A stretch of DNA of 64,000 nucleotides from an uncultured Roseburia sp. (GTDB taxonomy: Bacteria > Bacillota > Clostridia > Lachnospirales > Lachnospiraceae). Positions 12,286-19,322 of this stretch are shown in pieces. Each line of letters begins with the position of its first letter. The stretch's first letter is position 1. The position numbers were made by a program, and so were the translations under genes. Location: NCBI GenBank assembly GCA_947383215.1, contig CANDCP010000004.1, forward strand, positions 1 through 64,000. Reading direction: 5' to 3'. The notes beneath the pieces are model-generated. The model saw only the letters and a program-made list of their open reading frames with translations. It was not told the DNA's origin and did no database searches.

Positions 12286-12323
12286 TTTTATTCCCTCATA
12301 TTCTGTATTGATGAATTATGTTC

Positions 12324-12351
12324 AGTATAGCACAGCACAGATACATTTCAA
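12324..12351 (-). promoter_or_regulatory. Promoter of the two-component operon
   Basis: Minus-strand TTGAAA (12346-12351), 16-bp spacer and TATACT (12324-12329), about 40 bp upstream of the response regulator start. Confidence 0.6.
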
Positions 12352-12377
12352 CAGTTTCAATTTTTTTCATTTTTTAT

Positions 12378-12406
12378 TTGACTTTTCCTATTTATGCCAG
12401 TATAAT
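12378..12406 (+). promoter_or_regulatory. Strong sigma-A promoter with no protein gene downstream
   Basis: TTGACT (12378-12383), exactly 17 bp, then TATAAT (12401-12406) on the plus strand. The next plus-strand coding gene is 9 kb away and a terminator follows within 150 bp, so it most likely drives a small RNA. Confidence 0.7.
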
Positions 12407-12412
12407 AGAAAT

Positions 12413-12555
12413 TGGCTAATCGATTAAGCTAATTTTCATAACTCAAGTGCACCTAGAAATAGGTGCACACTCCCCGAAAACAATTGGATCATTTCTTTCT
12501 TTAATATATAATAAAAATCCCGCAAATTTTCTGATCCGCGGGATTTTTGTTTTAT
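12413..12555 (+). ncRNA. Candidate intergenic small RNA
   Basis: The predicted transcript of about 140 nt begins 7 bp after the -10 box and ends at a Rho-independent terminator. An 8-bp stem may form between AATTGGCT (12410-12417) and AGCTAATT (12427-12434), with one G-U pair. A perfect 8-bp hairpin follows, GTGCACCT (12447-12454) with AGGTGCAC (12461-12468). Next come an unpaired CACTCCCCGAAAAC segment and a pyrimidine-rich stretch. The unpaired UCCCC resembles the seed of small RNAs that bind Shine-Dalgarno sequences. No Rfam family was recognised, and no start codon with ribosome-binding site is present. Confidence 0.55.
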
Positions 12556-12560
12556 TTTTT
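12513..12560. terminator. Bidirectional terminator
   Basis: AAAAATCCCGC (12513-12523) pairs perfectly with GCGGGATTTTT (12538-12548). T-rich tails on both strands let it end the plus-strand small RNA and the minus-strand cassette B operon. Confidence 0.85.
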
Positions 12561-12580
12561 TCATTTATTTCACCGAACGG

Positions 12581-13210
12581 CTAACAAGGATTTAACCCGC
12601 CCATTTCCATCTCATACACCCGGTCGCATAACACCTCGATATCGTAGGAGTTGTGCGATGATATCAGAATACACTTCCCTCTCTTTTTTTCCTCCAAAAG
12701 AAGCGAACGGACCTTCGCAGACATCTGCTTATCCAGACCGTTAAACGGCTCGTCCAGGACAAAGATCGGGGGATTTTCCATTAACGCCTGTGCGATTCCG
12801 AGACGCTGGCGCATTCCAAGCGAGTATTTTCTGACCGGCAATCTCAATTTCCAATCAAGCCCAACCAAATCCATGCTGCTTTTAATCTGCTCCTCATCAA
12901 TCGTCTTGCGCAGGTCCGCCAATATTTTCAAATTCTTATATCCGCTGTAATACGGCATAAATCCCGGCGTCTCAATCATCAATCCGATATCGTTTGGAAA
13001 ATCAATTTCCTTTCCCAGCTCCTTTCCATTTACCTGAATTAATCCCGTAAACGCAGTCTGGAATCCGCAGATGCACTTCATCAGCATGGTCTTTCCCGAA
13101 CCGTTGCAACCGACCAGACCGACAATCTCCCCGGCGTCTACCCGAAGATTAATATCGTTCAATAATTTATGCTTTTTTAATTCTAACGCGACATGCTCCA
13201 CATGAATCAT
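12581..13210 (-). CDS. ABC transporter ATP-binding protein, cassette B
   Basis: 209 residues. Walker A GCNGSGKT at residues 34-41, signature SLGMRQ, Walker B IFVLDEP, and a switch His in LISSHNSYD. The IETPGFMPYYSGYKNLKIL block is nearly identical to those of the other two cassette ATPases. The ATG at 13210 overlaps the upstream permease stop as ATGA, with GGGAGGAG upstream. It is the last gene of the ECF-sigma operon and ends just before the terminator at 12513. It powers export or immunity by the two permeases encoded upstream; the substrate is unknown. Confidence 0.92.
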   Translation of the reverse strand: MIHVEHVALELKKHKLLNDINLRVDAGEIVGLVGCNGSGKTMLMKCICGFQTAFTGLIQVNGKELGKEIDFPNDIGLMIETPGFMPYYSGYKNLKILADLRKTIDEEQIKSSMDLVGLDWKLRLPVRKYSLGMRQRLGIAQALMENPPIFVLDEPFNGLDKQMSAKVRSLLLEEKKRGKCILISSHNSYDIEVLCDRVYEMEMGGLNPC

Positions 13211-14118
13211 TCTGTTTTCTCCTCCCATAAAACGTCTAACGATACCGCCCCGGCCCGCCTGTAAATCAAGATATGCATCATAATAAGGCCTCCAAGAAAG
13301 AAAAGTATCGAACCCCATATCGGAAACACATACTGTCTGTAATAATTCTGGTAATGCAGCCACACAATCGTATGCCCCGACGGAAACAACCAGACAAGAG
13401 GGCTCCTTAACGCGGCAAACGCCGTCCCAGCTGCAATCAACGCAACCTCAATCCACAACGTTAGTTTCTTCTTCGCATACAGGGAGGCAAACAAAATAAG
13501 CGAACCCCAAAACCAAAGATAGAGCAGCAAAAGCCCATATGTAAGCGCAAACGCCTGAAACGGCGGCATCTGATTGTACAGCTGACCGGGAATCAAAGAA
13601 TTCATCGATACGACGGCGTCCTGTCCTTTTCGCATGTAATCGTAATGGGTCGTGACAATACTCCATCCGTTGATAAAATAAGCGTCGCGAAAAACCTGCG
13701 CACAGCTTGCGACAATCAGCGCCAAAAGATATGTTGCCGCGCTGACAAGCGAAAACAGCAATTCCCCCAGAACCCAGTTGATTCTGCCCGCCCGCGGCAG
13801 TAAATAATATAAGTTAGAACCGACGCGCGGAAAGTCAGACGTCAAAAGCAAATAAAAAAGCGGTAAAAGCAGTAAAATGACGCCTGAATTGCCGACTGCA
13901 ACGGCCGGTTCGATCAGATTGATAATCTGGTCGATATCCCCGGCCGCCGCTAACATCGGACAAATGATCAGCTCTCTCATCAGCACCAGCAGTATCACTA
14001 AAACAAGCCACTTTGAATTGAGAATCCATCTCAGATATTCGTCTTTAAAAATGCGAAGCGCTATTTTTCCTGAAATTATTCCGCTGTTTTTCAATTGTTC
14101 TTTCATATCATGCTCCAT
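13207..14118 (-). CDS. ABC-2-like permease 1, cassette B
   Basis: About 303 residues with six to seven membrane segments. The block LIEPAVAVGNSGVILLLLP then SDFPRVGSN and RINWVLGEL matches the cassette A and C type 1 permeases. The start at 14118 has GGGGAGG 4 nt upstream and overlaps the preceding gene by 11 bp; an ATG at 14106 with GGAG 6 nt upstream is an alternative. It is expected to pair with the 14108 permease and the 12581 ATPase. Confidence 0.86.
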   Translation of the reverse strand: MEHDMKEQLKNSGIISGKIALRIFKDEYLRWILNSKWLVLVILLVLMRELIICPMLAAAGDIDQIINLIEPAVAVGNSGVILLLLPLFYLLLTSDFPRVGSNLYYLLPRAGRINWVLGELLFSLVSAATYLLALIVASCAQVFRDAYFINGWSIVTTHYDYMRKGQDAVVSMNSLIPGQLYNQMPPFQAFALTYGLLLLYLWFWGSLILFASLYAKKKLTLWIEVALIAAGTAFAALRSPLVWLFPSGHTIVWLHYQNYYRQYVFPIWGSILFFLGGLIMMHILIYRRAGAVSLDVLWEEKTE

Positions 14119-14821
14119 ACATCCTCCCCTTATATTTCCATATTTGAGCGGAAACGCCATACGTCAACAAAATCGTAAGCGCCGCCCACATCAACACGTT
14201 CTGCTCCACATAATTAAACAAAATGTAATTAAACAAAAACGGCATCGTAACATTTACATAAATATTATTTCCTATGCTCGCAAAGAGATACGCCACGCCT
14301 GTAACCGCGCCCGCCCATAAAACATAAGAAACAGTGATAACGACCGCGCTCCAAAGCTCCGCGCCCAGTATATCTTTTTCCCTCCCGACTATCTGTATAT
14401 TTCCGAAATCCGCCCGGAGCGGAAATTGCGTCCCTATAACGAGCGCATATAAAAGCAATGCGCTCACAACCAGCAGCATTCCGCACCCTAAGGCCGCCCA
14501 AAAACTTTTTCTCACATATCTGCGAAGACCTATTCTGTTCAATATAAAGAAATCATATTGATAGATATGCTCGTCACAAAACAGGGAAATTGTCGGAAAC
14601 GACACCGCAATCGGCAGGAGCATTACAAACCACTGATTAAATCCCCTCGTATACACCGACGGGCTGCTGTTCTGCAATTGGAACGTCCTGCTCGCTTTTG
14701 TCATAGCGCTCCACACGGATATCTCCTGTCCGTTTACTTGTCCAAGTCCTCCGATAAAACATAAGAAAAAGAGGCCCAGCATGCCTAACAAAAAATATCT
14801 TCCAATTACGCGGTTTTTCAA
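14108..14821 (-). CDS. ABC-2-like permease 2, cassette B
   Basis: 237 residues, about six membrane segments. The shared type 2 permease motif appears as LLPIAVSFPTISLFCDEHIY followed by NRIGLRRYVRKSFW. The start is a TTG at 14821 (product begins MKNRVIGRYFLLG) with GGGGGG 6 nt upstream, 12 bp after the lipoprotein stop. A short relic of this start is found downstream of the second lipoprotein copy (16413-16430), showing that the duplication extended into this gene. Confidence 0.84.
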   Translation of the reverse strand: MKNRVIGRYFLLGMLGLFFLCFIGGLGQVNGQEISVWSAMTKASRTFQLQNSSPSVYTRGFNQWFVMLLPIAVSFPTISLFCDEHIYQYDFFILNRIGLRRYVRKSFWAALGCGMLLVVSALLLYALVIGTQFPLRADFGNIQIVGREKDILGAELWSAVVITVSYVLWAGAVTGVAYLFASIGNNIYVNVTMPFLFNYILFNYVEQNVLMWAALTILLTYGVSAQIWKYKGRMYGA

Positions 14822-14833
14822 ATAATCCCCCCT

Positions 14834-16039
14834 TTAATTCACATAATGCTTTGCTTCCAGATTGCTTGTCACTTCCCCTGTAAGCATATCCACATTCACG
14901 TAACATACAGAATCGCCAATCCAAGATTGTGAAAGATCCTTCCTGTATTCAATAATAAAAGAGTAAACTGGCCTGGTCAAAACCTCGTTTCCCGCTTTTG
15001 CATAATACTCCTTGCCGGATTCATAATCATAAATCGGTTCTAACGTATAAATCACATTGATTTCCCGGACAGTAACTGCCTTGAATCCCGATAACTCCTT
15101 TGATACCAGAGAAACCGCCGACGGGAAATCAAGGATTTTATTTTCTTTTTCGTATTCCCTCACCTGAAACTGCCCGTTATTATTACAACATAATGCCGCG
15201 TTCGGCTTATCCATTTCGATTGTTACAGCACTATCTGTCCTGCCAACCAAGAATACTCCGTCCCGCTCTACCGCAGCCCCGCCAAAATAATCGAGAGCCA
15301 CGCCGTGATACTGTATCTGCGCCAGCAGACATAAACGATTTTTATTGCCGCCAAACCGCCGGATATACACCGTTCCAACACGATAGGTAAATGTATCGTC
15401 AAAAAGAACGCTGCCATTTAGACGCTCCTCCACCCAGTTTATCTGATCCTTTAGCCGAATCTGTTCCCCTCCTAATACGAAGGAAATATTCATATCATCT
15501 CCGGTTCCCCGAAACAGGCGCGTGGTATTTGCGTACAACTCTTCTAATTCCGCCTCGCTCATCTCTTCCTGCTCATAGCATTCTCCCGATAACCATGCAA
15601 ACGATCCGTTATCCATCACCCAAAGATATTCCCTATCCTCCGCGTTATCGTAAAGCAGGCACTCGTCGCCTTCAAATGTTCCCCGTAACTTCTGCCATTC
15701 CGGCGGCTGCGTCTGAAAGAACTTCGCCAGTGCATCCTTATTTTTTGTATAATCCTCAACAAACGCAAGACGGAGATCTCCAACATCCTCAATATTTGAA
15801 AAATCAACTGTCCTGGGCAGAATCAAATTCTCGGGTACTGTCGGCAGATCATCGACGGACGCCTGATTTAACTCTTTAACGGTACAATAGTTCAATTCGG
15901 CCTCAACCGTATGTTCATTCTTTTGATACCGCTCCATCTGCTCTCGAACTTCCTGCGGCGCCTGCTGGCATCCTGCCAGCAGACCAACCGCAGAGAAAAG
16001 CAAAATCCATAATATGTACGGATGTTTCCTCTCTGCCAT
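14834..16039 (-). CDS. Lipoprotein, cassette B copy 1
   Basis: 401 residues. The signal peptide ends in the lipobox LLAGC with Cys24. Residues 1-85 are identical to the second copy at 16441-17652; the central part diverges, and the last ~110 residues are again almost identical. The C-terminal pattern VYSFIIEYRKD...CYVNVDMLTGEVTSN resembles PepSY-like ends and the other lipoproteins in this window. An AGGAGG site precedes the ATG. It is probably an outer-face binding or sensing component for the ABC transporter encoded immediately downstream; the ligand is unknown. Confidence 0.86.
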   Translation of the reverse strand: MAERKHPYILWILLFSAVGLLAGCQQAPQEVREQMERYQKNEHTVEAELNYCTVKELNQASVDDLPTVPENLILPRTVDFSNIEDVGDLRLAFVEDYTKNKDALAKFFQTQPPEWQKLRGTFEGDECLLYDNAEDREYLWVMDNGSFAWLSGECYEQEEMSEAELEELYANTTRLFRGTGDDMNISFVLGGEQIRLKDQINWVEERLNGSVLFDDTFTYRVGTVYIRRFGGNKNRLCLLAQIQYHGVALDYFGGAAVERDGVFLVGRTDSAVTIEMDKPNAALCCNNNGQFQVREYEKENKILDFPSAVSLVSKELSGFKAVTVREINVIYTLEPIYDYESGKEYYAKAGNEVLTRPVYSFIIEYRKDLSQSWIGDSVCYVNVDMLTGEVTSNLEAKHYVN

Positions 16040-16080
16040 AACTCCTCCTAATACGTTAACGAACCTGCCGGAAGCGCGGT
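14834..16080. repeat. Direct repeat copy 1 (lipoprotein unit)
   Basis: The lipoprotein gene plus about 40 bp upstream is repeated at 16441-17695. Ends are near-identical and the centre has diverged. The intergenic promoter block recurs at 16240-16320 and 17720-17800; copy 1 carries about 150 bp of extra AT-rich sequence (16100-16240) between that block and the gene. Confidence 0.85.
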
Positions 16081-16248
16081 TCCCATCAAAAACGCTATTG
16101 CAAACGCAGTCGCTTTTTTGTTAATTTCATCATAACATCATTCTTCTTTGTCTTTTACTTGTTAACGGGCTGCTTTTATATTAATTGCGCGCTAATTAAT
16201 ATCTAATAATATCTTAATTAGAAACTTCAATAATGAATCTTCTATATA

Positions 16249-16277
16249 TAAGACAATTGAACGCTCCGTTTGGTTCC
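16249..16277 (-). promoter_or_regulatory. Candidate ECF-type promoter, lipoprotein copy 1
   Basis: On the minus strand GGAACC (16272-16277) and GTCTTA (16249-16254) are separated by 17 bp. The same elements with the same spacing recur before copy 2. GGAAC with a GTC-type -10 is common for ECF sigma factors, and an ECF sigma gene heads this operon. Assignment to that sigma is inference. Confidence 0.4.
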
Positions 16278-16341
16278 ATAAAAATGCAAATTTTTTCATT
16301 GTTAACATTTTGTTCATATTTTTGTCATCATACCCTGCGCA

Positions 16342-16430
16342 AAGCCGCTCTCTTTTTGTCTTCCTTCTCTGTTGTTTTTCTGCCGTTTCTATGATCTGCT
16401 GTTTTTCTTACAGATTACACGATTTCTCAA
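16342..16430 (-). pseudogene. Relic of the anti-sigma-like gene fused to the start of a permease gene
   Basis: Reading the minus strand from 16430, TTGAGAAATCGTGTAATC mimics the first 18 bases of the permease gene at 14821. It runs directly into a stretch matching the anti-sigma gene near 18300-18485 (CTGTAAGAAAAA, then AACAGAGAAGGAAG and AAAAAGAGAGCGGC), with about 130 bp deleted between the two matching parts. It has in-frame stops and no coding capacity. It is the scar of a tandem duplication of an anti-sigma/lipoprotein unit. Confidence 0.7.
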
Positions 16431-16440
16431 ATAATCCCCC

Positions 16441-17652
16441 TTAATTTACATAATGCTTTGCTTCCAGATTGCTTGTTACTTCCCCTGTAAGCATATCCAC
16501 ATTCACGTAACATACGGCATTTGCATCGCCAACCCAATAGTTGGAAAGATCCTTTCCATATTCAATCATGAAAGAATAAACCGGTCTTGTCCTCACCTCA
16601 TTTCCCGCTTTTGCATAATACTCCTTGCCAGATTCGTAATCATAAATCGGTTCTAACGTATAAATCACATTGATTTCCCGGACAGTAACTGCCTTGAATC
16701 CCGATAACTCCTTCGATACCAGAGAAACGGCCGACGGAAAATCAAGGATTTTATTTTCTTTCTCGTATTCCCTCACCTGAAACTGTCCGTTATTGTTGCA
16801 GCACAATATCGTATTCGGCCTATTCATATCCATCCCCACAAAATTATCCATCCTTCCAACTCTATATATGCCCCCTTTTTCTACGATACCCCCGCCAAAA
16901 TAATCGAGAGCCACGCCGTGATACTGTATCTGCGCCAGCAGGGATAAGCGGTTTTTATTCTCACCAAAATGCCGGATATACACGGTTCCAACATAATAGG
17001 TGAATGTATCATCGAAAATATCATTTTGATTCAACTGTTCTTCCGCCCAGCGTATCTGATCCTTTAGCCAAACCTCCTCATCTCCCAATATAAACGATAG
17101 TTCCATATCATCTCCGGCTCCCCGGAACAGACGCGTCGTATTCTCATACAATTCCTCTAACTCCGCCTCACTCATCGCTTCCTTTTCATATGCCTCTCCT
17201 GACGACCATGCAAAAGTCCCGTTATCCATCACCCAGAAATATTCTTTATCCTCGGCGTTATCGTAAATCACAGCATCATCGCCCTCAAGCTCTCCCTTAG
17301 ATTCCTGCCACTCTGTCGGATGAACCTGAAAAAATTCGGCTAACGCCTCCTTATTCTTTTGGAAATCCTCAACAAACGCAAGACGAAGGTTTCCTATATC
17401 CTCAATATTTGAAAAATCAACTGTCCTGGGCAGAATCAAATTCTCCGGCACTGTCGGCAGATCATCGACGGACGCCTGATTTAACTCTTTAACGGTACAA
17501 TAGTTCAATTCGGCCTCAACCGTATGTTCATTCTTTTGATACCGCTCCATCTGCTCTCGAACTTCCTGCGGCGCCTGCTGGCATCCTGCCAGCAGACCAA
17601 CCGCAGAGAAAAGCAAAATCCATAATATGTACGGATGTTTCCTCTCTGCCAT
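16441..17652 (-). CDS. Lipoprotein, cassette B copy 2
   Basis: 403 residues, paralog of the 14834 gene with the same signal peptide and lipobox Cys24. Differences cluster between residues ~86 and ~290, for example the loop after DDMELSFILGDEEVW. The C-terminal end has two inserted residues (GDANAVCYVNVDM). It follows the anti-sigma-like gene after ~170 bp. Retention of two full-length copies with a variable centre suggests different ligands or dosage; this is inference. Confidence 0.86.
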   Translation of the reverse strand: MAERKHPYILWILLFSAVGLLAGCQQAPQEVREQMERYQKNEHTVEAELNYCTVKELNQASVDDLPTVPENLILPRTVDFSNIEDIGNLRLAFVEDFQKNKEALAEFFQVHPTEWQESKGELEGDDAVIYDNAEDKEYFWVMDNGTFAWSSGEAYEKEAMSEAELEELYENTTRLFRGAGDDMELSFILGDEEVWLKDQIRWAEEQLNQNDIFDDTFTYYVGTVYIRHFGENKNRLSLLAQIQYHGVALDYFGGGIVEKGGIYRVGRMDNFVGMDMNRPNTILCCNNNGQFQVREYEKENKILDFPSAVSLVSKELSGFKAVTVREINVIYTLEPIYDYESGKEYYAKAGNEVRTRPVYSFMIEYGKDLSNYWVGDANAVCYVNVDMLTGEVTSNLEAKHYVN

Positions 17653-17695
17653 AACTCCTCCTAATACGTTAACGAACCCGCCGGAAGCGCGGTTC
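16441..17695. repeat. Direct repeat copy 2 (lipoprotein unit)
   Basis: Partner of the repeat at 14834-16080. Both copies end with the same segment downstream of the stop codon, including the GGGGGATTATTTG that serves as ribosome-binding site and start of the permease gene in copy 1. Confidence 0.85.
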
Positions 17696-17731
17696 CCATC
17701 AAAGTTGCTTTTATAATAAATCCTCTATATA

Positions 17732-17760
17732 TAAGACAATTGAACACACCGTTTGGTTCC
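17732..17760 (-). promoter_or_regulatory. Candidate ECF-type promoter, lipoprotein copy 2
   Basis: GGAACC (17755-17760), 17-bp spacer, GTCTTA (17732-17737) on the minus strand, identical in layout to the copy 1 site at 16249-16277. Confidence 0.4.
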
Positions 17761-17824
17761 ATAAAAATGCAAATTTTTTCATTTTTAACATTTTGTTCAT
17801 ATTTTCCCCGCAGAATACGCCATC

Positions 17825-18574
17825 TTATTCCAGCCTCTCGGCCTGATAAATGCCTTCTTTCTGTTCTCTTATGACAATGATTACCCTCTCTTTCTCGTTT
17901 CCCTCCGCAGACATTGTTATTTTTGTTTCGGAGCAGATAGCGTCCTCTGACAGAGGCGACCAATACAGATTTTCCTCCTCCGTAAAATATCCTGCTTTTC
18001 CGTGCCCTACAACCTCTCCCGTCTGCTTATCCCAGCTTAAAATCTCTCCTCTCTCTGTTTCAACCCGAATCCTGCTTTTGCCCGTCCCCGACTCTTCTGA
18101 TTTTCCCGACACAAGCAGCGGATAACCCGGCACGGAGCTGTCAAGCGGAGAATACTTGCCTAAAACAACCGCTTCGCCTTTCTTCACCTCCGTCACATTC
18201 TTATCCTCATACACCGCGCAAAGCTGCTGCGACGGACTCGTAGCAGCATAGACTTTAACCACAAAATTCTCCTCTAAGGGGAATACAGTCTCGCTCTCAT
18301 CCACAGCCGCTCTCTTTTTGCCTTCCTTCTCTGTTGTATCTGACAGAGAATAGGCTGATATTCCCAAACATAACGCCAGAAGCGCATAAAACGCATATCG
18401 AACCATTCTACGATGAGCCGTCTTTGTTTTCGGTACAAACGGCTTTTCTGCAATCTCTAAAGTCTGCAGTCTTTTTCTTACAGATTTGTATGTACGCTTA
18501 ATTTCCCTGCCCGTACTTTCCCGATACGTTGTTTCAACCGATGCAATTTCATCAAAAAAACGATCTTCCATCAT
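17825..18574 (-). CDS. Single-pass membrane protein, probable anti-sigma factor
   Basis: About 249 residues: a ~65-residue cytoplasmic N-terminus, one membrane helix (YAFYALLALCLGISAYSL) and an extracellular C-terminal domain of ~160 residues. The gene overlaps the end of an ECF sigma gene, the usual position of its anti-sigma partner, which binds the sigma factor inside and senses a signal outside. No zinc-finger anti-sigma motif (HxxxCxxC) is visible, so the assignment rests on position and topology. Three consecutive ATG codons follow AAGGAGGGA; 18574 or 18571 gives normal spacing. The sequence VRKRLQTLEIAEKP is partly preserved in the relic at 16342. Confidence 0.72.
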   Translation of the reverse strand: MMEDRFFDEIASVETTYRESTGREIKRTYKSVRKRLQTLEIAEKPFVPKTKTAHRRMVRYAFYALLALCLGISAYSLSDTTEKEGKKRAAVDESETVFPLEENFVVKVYAATSPSQQLCAVYEDKNVTEVKKGEAVVLGKYSPLDSSVPGYPLLVSGKSEESGTGKSRIRVETERGEILSWDKQTGEVVGHGKAGYFTEEENLYWSPLSEDAICSETKITMSAEGNEKERVIIVIREQKEGIYQAERLE

Positions 18575-19106
18575 CATTCCCTCCTTGTTTTTGTGATTTG
18601 CGAAGCTTTTGTTTACTTCTGTACAGACTGTTTCTGACACTTCGCTCGTCCATTTTCATCTCATCCGAAATTTCCTTTACAGATTCCATCAAGACATGCC
18701 TTCTCAAAAAAATTTCCCTGTGCTCCCGCTTTAAATCTTTCAAAATGAATTCAACCGCTTCGCTCTGATAAATATTTTCAATCAAACTCGCAATCTCATC
18801 ATCGGCTGTAAGACTTTCGCACTCCGGAGCAATCGACGCTTCCCGTTTCAGACGGCGATACCTATTAATCGCCGTATTTCTTGCAATGCAGGCAATAAAA
18901 CCTTTTATACTAACGTCTCTTAAATTTCCCCGCTTTTCCCAGACGGAGAGAAATGTATCTTCTACGCATTCCTCGATATCCTGCCTGCGGTTTATAAGCA
19001 CTCTGCCGATAATGCTTCTTACGTAAGCCTCATATTTTGCAATCAGTTCATATAACCCGCGCTCAGCATCCGTATCTAACAGCCTGCAAATCTCCTTATC
19101 CGTCAT
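18552..19106 (-). CDS. ECF-family RNA polymerase sigma factor
   Basis: 184 residues. Region 2 contains RRQDIEECVEDTFLSVWEKR followed by IKGFIACIARNTAINRYRRL; region 4 has the helix-turn-helix VKEISDEMKMDERSVRNSLY then RSKQKLRK. Start at 19106 chosen because AAGGAG lies 6 nt upstream (an ATG at 19124 is possible). The 3' end overlaps the anti-sigma-like gene by about 20 bp. It probably directs transcription of cassette B, perhaps from the GGAACC/GTCTTA sites before each lipoprotein. Confidence 0.92.
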   Translation of the reverse strand: MTDKEICRLLDTDAERGLYELIAKYEAYVRSIIGRVLINRRQDIEECVEDTFLSVWEKRGNLRDVSIKGFIACIARNTAINRYRRLKREASIAPECESLTADDEIASLIENIYQSEAVEFILKDLKREHREIFLRRHVLMESVKEISDEMKMDERSVRNSLYRSKQKLRKSQKQGGNDDGRSFF

Positions 19107-19169
19107 TTTCCGCTCCTTTCCCATTTTATTCCTTTATTTATATATACAAATAACAGAGACGCTTTGTCT

Positions 19170-19205
19170 CACAAAAAACAAAAGACGACAAAGCCTCGCT
19201 TTGCC
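19170..19205 (-). terminator. Terminator after fbp
   Basis: GCAAAGC and GCTTTGT form a short stem (19187-19205 as GACAAAGC-CTC-GCTTTGCC) followed on the minus strand by TCTTTTGTTTTTTG. A second small hairpin GAGAC-GCTTT-GTCTC sits at 19156-19170, just before the sigma gene. The rest of 19206-19322 shows nothing recognisable. Confidence 0.55.
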
Positions 19206-19322
19206 GCCCGTTACCGCTTCAATAATCGAATCTATATATTCTGGCGCTTCCTTAATCCGATATCCCGGACATCAGTTATATGCATAATCATTACTTTATA
19301 TTTTCTGTTTATTATACGCTTC

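Noticed and set aside
17661-17963. 100-codon minus-strand frame between lipoprotein and anti-sigma genes
   Set aside because: It overlaps the well-supported anti-sigma-like gene in another frame and has no ribosome-binding site or recognisable composition.
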